DNA of 50,846 nt from Zygnema cylindricum. Taxonomy: Eukaryota > Streptophyta > Zygnematophyceae > Zygnematales > Zygnemataceae. Below, piece after piece: positions 1 through 8,324 of the stretch (position 1 is its first letter; each line of letters starts with the position of its first letter). The DNA lies in the NCBI GenBank assembly GCA_037447655.1, contig JBBHKE010001050.1:99001-149846 (forward strand). The letters run 5' to 3'. The translations under genes were made by a program, and so were the position numbers. The notes beneath the pieces were generated by a model that saw nothing but the letters and a program-made list of their open reading frames with translations, ran no database searches and was not told where the DNA came from.

Positions 1-207
1 ATTAATTCCTGGATCCGTCAAGTACCTTTTGGTAAATCTACCTAATCCACCCCCTGTCTTCTCCAGTGAGCTTAGGCGGCCATGGCTCTAGCTCCCTATG
101 AAGCCTTTAGTCACTACAACAAGTGTGGGGGCTTGGAGAAGGGAGTCAAGGACAGACTGCCTTTGCTCTTTTTCTAAAAAGACCTAGAAAATACTCAATT
201 ATCAACA
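1..207 (-). repeat. Family 1 Copia LTR, partial, cut by window start
   Basis: Read on the minus strand this begins TGTTGATAATTGAGTATTTT at 207 and matches the LTR copies at 6126-7248 and 36652-37700. Read on + it ends ATCAACA. It contains the conserved block with CCATGGCT near 80-90 and GACTACAACAAGTGTGGGGG near 110-135 shared by all copies. The rest of the LTR lies left of the window. The ATG inside the block looks like a start codon, but the frame after it is not kept between copies. Confidence 0.75.
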
Positions 208-541
208 ATGTGCTTGTAAAAGGGTTAGCATATGCGTGTGTGTTGCAGATTGGAGATGGAGCTAGTTGTTTGAATTGCAAGAAGAAAAATGGATTTTGTG
301 TGGATGGAAAAGAGATGAGGTGGATAAAATCTTTGTTCGAATTTATGAAAAATGGGATGCTAAATTAAATATTTGATAAACAAGATGCAAGGTTTGTTTT
401 GGCTCGTCTAAATCAATTCTATAAACACGGGGGTATTCACTTAAAGTTTTATGAGAGGAAAAGAAAAAGAAAAAGAAAAAAAATGGATTTTTGTTTTGTT
501 TTTTTTTTAATAGAGAAAACACGACTAGAAAATAAGGGGAG
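208..541 (+). other. Remnant between inverted family 1 LTRs, ends in a polypurine tract
   Basis: 334 bases between two family 1 LTR ends that point away from each other. The right edge is a purine run, AAGGGGAG at 534-541, directly before the TGTTGATATC start of the next LTR. This is the expected position of a plus-strand-priming polypurine tract, so the stretch is probably the 3' end of an element interior. Two short open frames (123-368 and 399-665) hold an A/G-rich microsatellite near 455-482 and match no family I know. The second runs into the LTR. I do not call a gene. Confidence 0.5.
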
Positions 542-1189
542 TGTTGATATCTGTGTATTTTCTAGGTCTGTTTTACAATACAAAAAAAAATGGCGGTCTG
601 CATCTAAATCCGTTCTCAAAGCCCCCACCATTGTTGTAGTCATTGAAGCTTCGATAGGGAGCTAAAGTCATGGCTGCGTAGGTCTTCTAGAGAAACAGGG
701 GTAAAAACTAGTAGATTTACCAAAAATGAGTCTTACGGACCCAAGACTTGATCTTGGTACCTACGATTTATCAAACCCAGTAGCAGTTAGCTTTGTCCGT
801 TAAGTCTTAGACTATTGATGAATTATATAGGGTCTGATAGTTATATAAACGTTTACAAATAGGATATTTCGTTTAACTAATAAATAGTACAGTAGAACAT
901 AAAACAAGTTGTGTACTATAGTACAGCACGAAATAAATGTTGCGAACATTTATTTCAATGGCAAATATTCAATCCGAACTTCATCAAACGGCCGTGATAG
1001 GAGCTCATATCGCGGAAAGGGCATTTTGGCGTTTTCTGGAAGCCACCACTTTGGATAACACGTGGCAGCATCTTACAGGTTTTCAGAATCTTCAGAGAGC
1101 AAGACAACAAATCTGGATGTGACAAATGTCACTGTTTTGGCCATGTAGTACAGTCACCATACATAATGTACTTTGGTACTTGTACTTTT
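542..1189 (+). repeat. Family 1 Copia LTR, 5' portion, + orientation
   Basis: Starts TGTTGATATCTGTG just after a polypurine tract. Bases about 590-720 are the reverse complement of 29-180, forming a long inverted repeat with the first copy. It then carries, on the minus strand, the tRNA-like stretch (about 720-790) and a G-box CACGTG (1059-1064) also found in the other copies. It stops at 1189, where a second LTR fragment in the other orientation begins, so the LTR lacks its own 3' third. Confidence 0.7.
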
Positions 1190-1434
1190 TGAAACTCTGA
1201 GACCTCCATAAGTCCTCAGAGTGGACACCTTCTAAGAAGCCTTTAGGATAACCCTGACCCCTTTGTGTTTCAGCAAGATCAAATACCACCCTGGCATACA
1301 AAAACTATAACCAACTTCACCCCTGTGAAGGCAAGACTACTTTGAGTCGATAGCAAAAAGAATGTGAGAATTTGCTCCCCTGAGTAGTAAGTTATGGAGG
1401 GTCAAAGTTGACCTTTTGTACACAAGCTCTCCAA
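1190..1434 (-). repeat. Family 1 Copia LTR, 3' portion, - orientation
   Basis: Begins TGAAACTCTGAGACCTCC on +, which is the reverse complement of the LTR end ...GAGTTTCA. It is closely similar to 36652-36895 and to 50551-50796. It lies downstream, on the minus strand, of the Copia pol remnant at 1441-2030, as a 3' LTR would, with much of pol deleted between them. It abuts the oppositely oriented LTR at 1189. Confidence 0.75.
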
Positions 1435-1440
1435 ATATTT

Positions 1441-2030
1441 GTGTGTACTAGATCTAGAAGTTTTTCTCCCTTGTAGGTGGCTGTTTTAGGAAAGGGTAAT
1501 CTGTGTGCTTTACCTTAAGCACATCCACTACAATCACTTATATTCATCACTCTCACTGAACTGAATCCCTTCCACCACTCCGATCTTTTTCATCTCTCTT
1601 AACTTATCTAGATTCACATGCCCAAGCCTCTTATGCCACATCATAATATCATGAACACCAGCATAATAAAGTTTCTTCGTTTCATTACTTAAAATCAGCC
1701 TAAACATCCCTTGGCTACCTTTCTCACCAATGAAATAGACATCCTCCTCAAAACTAGCAGTAAAGACTCCTTCCCTAGTGCTACTAAAAAAACCCTTATC
1801 ATCTAATATAGATGTAGAGATGAGGTTTTTGTTCAGCTCCGGAATAAACAATACATGGGAGAATGTTACTATGGATGTCTTTCCTTCTACTAACACTTTC
1901 AGATCTACCGATCCTATAAGAGTAGTGGTGACTATCCTCCCATCCCCGTACTCTATCTCTACGGTGGGAATCTTTCTTATCTTAGTGAACATGTGCCTAT
2001 CCTTACACATGTGAATAAGTCTAGGCTACA
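1441..2030 (-). pseudogene. Copia pol remnant: protease tail, gag_pre-integrase, integrase zinc-finger end
   Basis: An open frame of 158 codons (2010 to 1534) reads HMCKDRHMF, a YGDGR motif, VLFIPELNKNLIST, then MMWHKRLGHVNLDKL. This is the second half of a Copia aspartic protease followed by the gag_pre-integrase domain with its His pair. The codons before HMC no longer spell the DSGAS active site, so the catalytic Asp is lost at the junction near 2030. After a frame break at about 1533 the reading resumes as SGCA, a stop, then GKAHRLPFPK and LLDLVHTNIW. That is the Cys-x2-Cys end of the integrase zinc finger and the start of the core. The same stretch (SGCAQGKSHKLPFPK) occurs in the family 1 relic at 38.9 kb, so this is the same lineage. 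Non-functional. Confidence 0.85.
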
Positions 2031-2041
2031 CAAAGGTTTAG

Positions 2042-2311
2042 TTGGTAAGAGTTTTTGCCTGCCAGGGTGGCTTCACTTCTAACGGAAAGTCAAAGTGGGT
2101 GAATGTGTCCAAAACTCATATTCTAACTTTGCATTCTGTGGTGGAACTGAGCACACAGAAAGTCTTATTTCACAGAGGGTTAAGTTTTTATGGAGTTGTG
2201 ATTGTCAAGTGGTCAATCATTTGGGTTTGTATCAACTTGGAGTTGGCACTAACAAGATAAGCTTCTTGAGAGCTGACTACTTTGAGGACCAATGGAGATC
2301 TCAGAGTTTCA
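2042..2311 (+). repeat. Family 1 Copia 5' LTR, 3' portion, + orientation
   Basis: Reverse complement of about 6126-6360. It ends GAGATCTCAGAGTTTCA at 2311, directly before the primer-binding site and gag. The upstream boundary near 2040 cuts into the minus-strand pol remnant, so the two elements are nested or joined by rearrangement. Confidence 0.75.
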
Positions 2312-2312
2312 C

Positions 2313-2324
2313 GTTATGGGCCCA
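2313..2324 (+). other. Primer-binding site for initiator tRNA-Met anticodon arm (half-tRNA type)
   Basis: GTTATGGGCCCA one base after the LTR end. It is complementary to UGGGCCCAUAAC of the anticodon arm of eukaryotic initiator tRNA-Met. Drosophila copia uses the same site (GGTTATGGGCCCA), primed by a cleaved tRNA half. The ATG at 2316-2318 inside the site opens the gag frame. Confidence 0.8.
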
Positions 2325-3468
2325 ACATCTAGGGTGCCTATACTTGATGGAACAAACTTCACTTATAGGGAGTTTACGATGGAGGGATCACTTTTCGAAA
2401 AGCACTTATGGGGAATTGTTTTGGGACAAATGCTTTGGTGGAGCTCATTATGGAGATTCATCTGGGGCTTCCCAAAAACCAACGGGATTTCAGATGCAAC
2501 AAAAGGTGATGGGAAAATTATTCCCATGGAAGCGGGAAAAGGGGAGAAAGGAAAAGGAACACCTATGATGAGGGGAGCTAGGCTCTCGGCTATGGTCCTA
2601 CTTGTAGGGAGGATAAATAAAACTGAAGAAACAGATAGTAGAATTTGGGAGTATAAAGACAATAAAGAAAAACATCTCATACTTAGAAATGTGTCTAAAT
2701 CCATAGCTATCACTCTTTTAAATCTAACGAAGTCTTTAGAAAATGTAGTAAACACTAAGACAAATTTATAAGAGTGAGACTATACAGAGGCTGCATTTAG
2801 TAAAACAAGAAATAGGGGCCTATGTTTATAAATGCGGTAGCATGATAGAGTTTTCTAATGATATTGCTACGTTATATGTTGAGCTTTGCTAGTGAGGGAT
2901 ATGTATAATCTGAGGAGAGAAAGATCAACACACTAATGATGAAACTCCCAAATGAGTACGAAACATCATTAACTGTATGGAAGAAATGAATGGCTCCTCA
3001 TTAACTAGGAGCATTAGCATGGGGATAATTCTTGTGAGGGAAAGCACTTTGGAGCTTCGTAGGGGAAGTAACAGGGTGAATGCACTAACAGCTGGTGGTG
3101 ACTGGCGAAAGCGTGATGAGAGGAACGGAGAGGAATGGAGAGAAACGGTGGTGACGAGCGGAAAGTTTGATGAGAGGAAGAAAGACAAAGGTAAACCTTA
3201 TCGGAATTTTGGTGGAAAGAGAGGGAGAGGTAAAAAAATGGGAGCTTTGAAAAAGGGGGTTTGCTTCTTTTGTAGGGAACCAGGTTACTATATGGAGGAG
3301 TGTCCTTGTTTGAAAGAAATTAGAAGTTGGAATGTTGATGAGGAGGAACAATGGGAAGAGGAGAACAAGGATGAAGATATTTTGGAGCTTCTCTGCATTG
3401 GTAATATGGGGAAAAATGAAAAACCCACAGAAATACACGAAAGCAACAGCGTGCTTTTGGAGGTATAA
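2316..3468 (+). pseudogene. Copia gag (family 1), broken
   Basis: Begins MGPTSRVPILDGTNF at the ATG in the primer-binding site. LDGTNF and the following LFEKHLWGIVLG match the N-terminal region of UBN2-type Copia gag. The frame runs to a stop at 2769-2771, with WEYKDNKEKHLILRNVSKSI as the W..D..a...I block. It then passes through several stops (2772-2976), where LMKLPNEYETSL (the L-SLP-Y motif) is readable in another frame. It reopens at 2977-3468 with a basic RGRGKK tract and a zinc knuckle, CFFCREPGYYMEEC. The knuckle has Tyr where the zinc-binding His should be. No protease or pol follows, and the element ends in AT-rich DNA at about 3600. Dead copy, related to the gag at 40.16 kb. Confidence 0.8.
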
Positions 3469-3623
3469 GGGAATTAAAGAGAGAGGAGAAACTTGAGGGA
3501 GTTCAAATTAATGAGGATTGTTTCATAGATATTTGGAAACAAAAAACTCGTCAAAAAGGGAGTCTTCAACAGATTCTGAGGAAAGGGGAGAAATAAATCT
3601 AAAAGGGTTGCAGATGGTTTGAC

Positions 3624-3767
3624 CGACTTTCCCGTTAGAGGGGGTGTTAGATTGGCACATGAAGCCGGTCTAATACGGGGTACAATATGGAAAATCCGGC
3701 TTTCCCGTAGAGGGGGTGTTGGATTGGCACGTGAAGCAGGTCCAATACGGGGTATAATATCAAATAT
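3624..3767 (+). repeat. 72 bp tandem duplication of polypurine tract and LTR start
   Basis: Two copies offset by 72 bases. Each has CTTTCCCGT, a purine run, TGTT[A/G]GATTGGCAC, GTCTAATACGGGG or GTCCAATACGGGG, and then TATAATAT-like sequence. Each copy contains a 10 bp hairpin just inside the LTR (3647-3673 and 3719-3745), and the second copy keeps the pairing at one site through a paired change. Confidence 0.8.
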
Positions 3768-3944
3768 CCATACTCGAGCCGCTTGTAATCAATGGGTACG
3801 GACATGCCAATCTCTATATCGAGATGGTGGCACAGTGGTAGTGCGTTCGCAGTTGAAATGAAAGGTCCTAGGTTCGAATCCTGGCAGGCTCAATTTTCCC
3901 AAGTGTGGGACATGCCGAATACCGGATTTCTAGGAAATTTAACA
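3645..3944 (+). repeat. Small LTR-like repeat with duplicated 5' end
   Basis: Purine run AGAGGGGG followed by TGTTAGATTGG at 3645, and an end AATTTAACA at 3944. The TGTTA/TAACA ends give a 300 bp LTR-like unit. The 72 bp spanning polypurine tract plus LTR start are present twice (about 3624-3695 and 3696-3767). The rest holds a tRNA-like sequence. It could be a solo LTR, a TRIM-type element, or a tRNA-derived SINE joined to an LTR end. No target duplication seen. Confidence 0.5.
3821..3892 (+). other. tRNA-like sequence (tRNA-Trp-like, degenerate)
   Basis: 72 bases with a consensus A box TGGCACAGTGG and B box GGTTCGAATCC at normal spacing. The D arm pairs GCAC/GTGC and the T arm CTAGG/CCTGG around TTCGAAT. 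Length and D-arm context (GTGGCRCARTGGTAGYGCG) resemble plant tRNA-Trp. The acceptor stem pairs at only about five of seven positions, the anticodon stem at four of five, and base 33 is not T, so a working tRNA is unlikely. More likely a tRNA-derived SINE head or a promoter relic. Confidence 0.5.
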
Positions 3945-4023
3945 ATATATACATTTAGTTTGGAAATAAAATTTGACTTTAATTTTGATTTTATTATTTT
4001 AAATTGAATTTTTCTTGTCATAG

Positions 4024-4095
4024 ATGGCTACAAAACAATCAATTGAGATAACGCATTCGATCATCCATCGATTGACTCACATCTCTTCAATACTT
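4024..4095 (+). pseudogene. LRR exon A (decayed)
   Basis: 72 nt after an acceptor CATAG. Aligned to the other LRR exons it reads WLQNNQLR, stop, RIRSSID, stop. The frame is broken by two stops, the GIP core is lost, and the donor GT has become TT. Length and alignment to exons C and D identify it as a dead member of the array. Confidence 0.75.
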
Positions 4096-4876
4096 TAAAA
4101 AATTAATGTACCAAAAGTTAAAAAGGGAGGGAAATAAAAAAATAGCTAGAGAAGATTTAATTTCCTCAATGAGAGGGAGGGGGAAAGGGGAGATAGGGGA
4201 GGGGGGAAAAATATATGGTAGAGAAGAGTGGTTGACGCTAATCATGGAATTACCAAAAAGGGAGGAGATTCTGGCTTGAAAAGTGGTGAGAGAGAGTAGA
4301 TGTGAGAGGAAAGGAGGAGGTTTTTGGGAAAAAGGGGCGAGAGTGGGGATTAGACGAGGGAAAGATGGTCGTACTTAAAGAGGGGACGGGGGAGGGGGGG
4401 AAGCAAAGGCCAATCCTAGGTCAAAAAACCTTCCCCCTTTTCTTACCTCCACCACTAGTCGCCTTAGAGTGGGATAAATAAACATGGCCTCCCCATCTCA
4501 ACCTCCAATAGGAGCATTATAGGAGATAGAAAATGATGAGCGATTGGAGTGAGGGCTATCTTTAGAAACGATTAAAGATGGAGTTAATTCATGTTATTTG
4601 ATTGTCACAATTCAACTAGGTCTCCAAAGAAATAGCATCTCTAGTAACTTTAGATTACAAATTTCAATTTGCAAATAGAAGAGTAATCAAATCAGTTATA
4701 ACTAAAAACTTTTCAAAATCATGTTCATCAATTTCATTAGGTAAAATGTTAGCTAAAAATCGTTAAGGTGTCAATATCAAGAATTTTTACTCATTAATTT
4801 TCTAGATTTATCGTCTTCCATGTCATACTAGCTGGAAGATATTTGGGCTGTGCCGTGGGATGCCTTGGTGTCACAC
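4096..4876 (+). other. Intron-like spacer, purine-rich tract, no gene seen
   Basis: AT-rich DNA with a strongly purine-biased block at about 4120-4420 (runs such as GAGAGGGAGGGGGAAAGGGG). A similar purine tract follows other LRR exons (5790-5930, 8813-8970, 33110-33160). Just before exon B there is a G-rich stretch (GGGCTGTGCCGTGGGATG) like those before other exons. No open frame with support. Confidence 0.6.
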
Positions 4877-4948
4877 AATTCTAAACAACGACAAATTGAG
4901 TGGAAACATTCCATCCTCTATTGGTGGACTATCATCCCCTATATTCAT
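4877..4948 (+). pseudogene. LRR exon B
   Basis: 72 nt with an intact frame reading ILNNDKLSGNIPSSIGG, a plant-type LRR. The donor GTAAGAA follows at 4949. The base pair before the exon is AC instead of AG (4875-4876), so the acceptor looks inactivated although the coding part is whole. It could still be spliced if the base is polymorphic or a sequencing error. Confidence 0.8.
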
Positions 4949-5683
4949 GTAAGAACGATTTTTGACCAAAGCCAATGAGTACTTTCACAAAGTGGTGGAC
5001 TTAGTTTAAATTGCGTCGATACGTCAAGAAGAGCTTTTCGATTTAGGCTATTGTTTTTAATTTAATTTTAGTATTTTTTGGGAAAAGGGCACTGTTTGTG
5101 AGTCACTTTAACTAGGGAAAAAGATATTTTATGCTTTAAGGTATGGCTAGATAAAAAGTGTGATCACAAAACACGTTTTTTTCTTAATTTTGAAGTCACG
5201 CTGATGGATAGATTTACATCCAAAATAGTCTGGTGACAGAAAATGCATTTTTGCGGTTTTATTGGACGGATGTAGACCGATTCATATCACCGACACGTAC
5301 TCTCTCTCTCTCCCTCCCTCTCTCTATTCTCCTCTCTCTTCCTTTCACTCGTCAAAAATTGATGAAGGATCAAGTATTAATCATACTCGCTAAGTTATAC
5401 ATCAAATAATCACCGTCATATTTATGACGTGGAATAAGTATTTTTATCGAATCCATTCGTCAAACCTCTTTCTCAACAATCTTTCTTTGACCCCAGAAGT
5501 GCCCTGATGAGGTTAATATGCAACCACTTTAGTTTTATTATGCATTTACAAATCTGTATTGGGGAGTTTTAGTCTTTGCCCAAATGCATAGGCTTGATCC
5601 ACATAATATACAATTGCATACTGATAAAATAATATTAATGAAAGAAATTTTTCGAGGGGTTGTGAAAATTCCCGGTATTACAG
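4949..5683 (+). other. Intron-like spacer with CT microsatellite
   Basis: AT-rich. It holds a (CT)n/(CCCT)n tract at about 5300-5342 followed by pyrimidine-rich sequence. The last 40 bases before exon C contain GAGGGGTTG and CCCGGTATTACAG, the latter matching CCCGGTATCGCAG before exon D. No gene. Confidence 0.6.
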
Positions 5684-5755
5684 ATGGCTACATTTTAACC
5701 GATTGAGTGGAAGGATTCCATTGCCCATTGGTCAACTGACAACTGTCATATCCAT
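5684..5755 (+). CDS. LRR exon C (single leucine-rich repeat)
   Basis: Exactly 72 nt between ATTACAG and GTAAG. Frame: WLHFNRLSGRIPLPIGQLTT then VIS, with the last codon split AT|N by the intron. This fits LxxNxLSGxIPxxIGxL, the plant extracellular LRR consensus found in LRR receptor kinases and receptor-like proteins. Splice sites and frame are intact. No signal peptide, transmembrane or kinase exon is recognisable in the window, so the parent protein's class is unknown. Confidence 0.85.
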
Positions 5756-6125
5756 GTAAGATTCATTAATGAAAATTTCCAAAGACAATTTGGGGGGGAA
5801 AGAATATGACGGTAAGATAGAGATGAATAGATGAAGCACTTAGGAGAAAGGGGAGGAGTTATTTGCGGGCATAGCGGGGGGAAGGAGGAACAGACAGTTT
5901 GAAAGGGTGGGAAGAAAGTGGTAGCGAGGCCAACCTCAAGCCTCCCTATCTCACTCCGTACTCGATTGGCTGTACAATGTACAGCCGTAGACATGAATGT
6001 ACGCAAACTTTATGCTACTAGATCAATGAAAGAACTGATTGTAATTGAACTACGAACAATGCTTAAGATAAATAGACCTATTGGCATGAAACTTTGTGTG
6101 CTCCATTGCCTATAGAAATCGTAGA
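5756..6125 (+). other. Intron-like spacer
   Basis: Purine-rich block at about 5790-5930 (GGGGGGGAAAG, GGGGGGAAGGAGGAA) as after other LRR exons, then ordinary AT-rich sequence up to a family 1 LTR inserted near 6126. Short open frames on both strands lack any family match. Confidence 0.55.
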
Positions 6126-7248
6126 TCCAAAAAAAGCTTATCTAGATAGTGCCGACTCCAAGTTGATATAAATCCAAATGACTGACCCCTTGACAATCAA
6201 AAACCCATTACAGTTTCACCCCTGTGAAATAAGACTTTATGTGTGCTCAATTCCACCACATAATGCAGAGTTAGAATATGAGTTTTGGACACATTCACCC
6301 ACTTTGACTTTCCTTTAAAAATGCAGCCACCCTGGCAAGCAAAAACTCTAACCGACTACACCCCTGTTTAGCTTGGACTTGCGTGAGTCCGCAGCAAAAA
6401 GAATCACTGAAAATGGTCAAGTAAATTGATAGTTATAGCTGCCCAAAGTTAGCCTTTTATACAAGGTGCTCTCTCATAGAGGCGACTACCTACCAAAAAT
6501 ATTCTAAGTCCTATTCCCTCTCTAAAACTCTATCTACTGACGTACGGCACGAATCAAATTACTGTGTCGTACAGAAAAGTACAGGTGCCGGTGTACTTAC
6601 TGTATGGCCATTGTACGACATGGCCAAAATGTCGACACATGTCATATCCGGATATGTTCCTGTAATCTCCGAAGTTGCCGCGATCCAATACCATTGTGCC
6701 ACGTGTCATACTATGTTGCGACAAGCACAATCCGCCGAGATCCTCTTCCGCGATCGCGACATCCTTTCCGGCCGTCCGATTGAAACTAAATTCCAATTGT
6801 AGCCGTCATAATTACTTGCGCGGTATTTGTTTCGCTATCGAAACAAAGCGTGCGGTATTTGTTTCTTCTCTGTACTCTATATAACTAGATCTATGCATCC
6901 CGAATAAAGTTTCGGTTAAATGAATTAGTCTACGTGTGAGTCTATATATAATTACTAACCCTATATCATCTAACTTTAGTCTTAGACTAAACGGATAAAG
7001 CTAACATCTAGTTTGACGGATGGTAGGTACGTGGATGGAATCTTAAGACCGTCAAGATTCATTTTAATAAAACCTTCCGCTATCTACTCCTGTCTCCTAA
7101 GAGAGCTTAGGCAGCCATGGCTCTAGCTCACTTTCCAGCCTTTAGTGACTACAACAAGTGTGGGGGCTTAGAGAATGGAGTTAGAGGCAGACTGCCTCTG
7201 CTCTTTTTCCTCTCCTAATAAAGACCTAGAAATACTCAAATATCAACA
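6126..7248 (-). repeat. Family 1 Copia LTR, nearly complete, - orientation, inside an LRR intron
   Basis: Right end ATCAACA at 7248 equals the LTR 5' end on the minus strand. The left part (6126-6360) is the reverse complement of 2042-2280 and has lost its terminal TGAAACTC block. Inside on + are CCACGTGTC (G-box 6700-6705), two copies of GCGGTATTTGTTTC (about 6820-6866), a TATATAA box (6878-6884) and the CCATGGCT block (7115-7125). No gag or pol is attached, so it is a solo or orphan LTR between LRR exons C and D. Confidence 0.75.
6878..6884 (+). promoter_or_regulatory. TATA box antisense to the family 1 LTR
   Basis: TATATAA preceded by two CGGTATTTGTTTC repeats and a G-box about 175 bases upstream, in promoter-like order on the + strand. 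The Copia coding direction here is minus, so this would drive antisense transcription. Prediction only; the exact TATA box is not kept in the 36.65 kb copy. Confidence 0.35.
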
Positions 7249-7690
7249 TGGTAGTGCTCATTGTAGATGGAAATAAATGCCCTTTACCTATGATACTGTT
7301 ACACCACTAATATTGGGCAAAAGATAAGGTTGTAAAGGCTTATCAAAGGGGATAATGAGGTAAAAATGGGTTGTTTTTGAGAGGAATCCCTAACAAATAT
7401 TCACATATTCAGGTAAAAGAGTTTTATTTTTCAATTCTTGTGATATAATTTGGTTTTTGAGGATGATAAATGTCTTGTAGTCTCATCCTTTTCTTTTTAA
7501 GTTAAAATCCATCAATCAGAAGTGACTTTATATTCAGTAACATGTTTATCAAAATCTGTAACTGCAAAGGTAGAGAAAGTCTTTCATTTGTAATTACCAA
7601 GGATTCATGATCAATTAAACTTGTTGCTTTATCTGCCAATCCATAATAATTAGGGGGTTGGGGGAGTGGTATGCTTGCCCGGTATCGCAG
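7249..7690 (+). other. Intron-like spacer upstream of LRR exon D
   Basis: Contains GGGCAAAAGATAAGG (about 7315) and GAGAGGAATCCCTAACAAAT, which recur before exons E, G and H, and a G-rich TTAGGGGGTTGGGGGAGTGG tract just before the acceptor. These shared intron blocks show that exon and flank were duplicated together. Confidence 0.65.
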
Positions 7691-7762
7691 ATATTTCTTC
7701 AACAACCAATTGAATGGAAGCATTCCATCGTCCATCGTTAAATTGGTAAATCTCTCGAACAT
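7691..7762 (+). CDS. LRR exon D (single leucine-rich repeat)
   Basis: 72 nt between ATCGCAG and GTTAGT. It reads YFFNNQLNGSIPSSIVK then LVNLSN, with the final codon split AT|N as in exons B, C and E. The frame is intact; the donor GTTAGT is weaker than GTAAG. One plant-type LRR, same phase as its neighbours, so it can be joined to them without shifting frame. Confidence 0.85.
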
Positions 7763-8252
7763 GTTAGTCACAATGTTGAATTGTCCACCTTTTTATTTTG
7801 AACTTTTATACAACCCACAGAAGGATTAGACAAAAGATAAGAGGAAAGGTGCTTCTCAAAATGGGTGGTGGGGACGAAAAGTGATTGTTTTGTAGAGGAA
7901 TGGCTAACAAATGATTAATTATCCTGCAACATGATTAATATCTTTCAAGTTTTATAATTTGATTAGGTTTGTAGAGTCGGAAAATTTCTTGTAACCTTGT
8001 GTTACACATTTCAATTCGTAAAAAAATAGGTGAAGTGAAGGTGGCCAAATTTATCTATTACAATTGAAAATCCATTCAAAATCATGTTTATCCTTTTTTG
8101 TAGCGCAATGATAGATAAAATCCTTTCAGGTGTAGGTATATAAAATTCATGGGTATTTTTCATTTTTGTTGTATTATCTTGTAGTTTAAACTAACTAGAT
8201 GTCATTTGGGTTGGAGGGGGGTTGGGGGAGTGGGTATTCTTGGTGTTTTTAG
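7763..8252 (+). other. Intron-like spacer between LRR exons D and E
   Basis: Holds AAGGATTAGACAAAAGATAAGAGG at about 7820 (also before exons G and H), AGAGGAATGGCTAACAAATG, and a GGAGGGGGGTTGGGGGAGTG tract directly before the acceptor. No gene other than the flanking exons. Confidence 0.65.
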
Positions 8253-8324
8253 CGAACCATCTTTAAACAAGTTGAGAGGAAAAATTCCATCGTCCTTTGG
8301 TCAACTAACACCCGTCGTAAGCAT
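8253..8324 (+). CDS. LRR exon E (single leucine-rich repeat)
   Basis: 72 nt between GTTTTTAG and GTAAGAA. It reads EPSLNKLRGKIPSSFGQ then LTPVVS, with a split AT|N codon. Intact frame and splice sites. It is the last LRR exon before the 21 kb retrotransposon block. About 40 nt downstream, AGAATGGGGTATAACCTAG matches blocks after exons F, G and H. Confidence 0.85.

Noticed and set aside
80-130. CCATGGCT in the LTR as a gene start with good context
   Set aside because: Found in every family 1 LTR, but the following frame is short and not conserved between copies (near 7118 and 37580).
2363-2755. 130-codon minus frame
   Set aside because: Antisense shadow of the gag remnant with recognisable + strand gag motifs.
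3821-3892. Functional tRNA gene
   Set aside because: Acceptor stem mismatched, base 33 not T, anticodon unclear.
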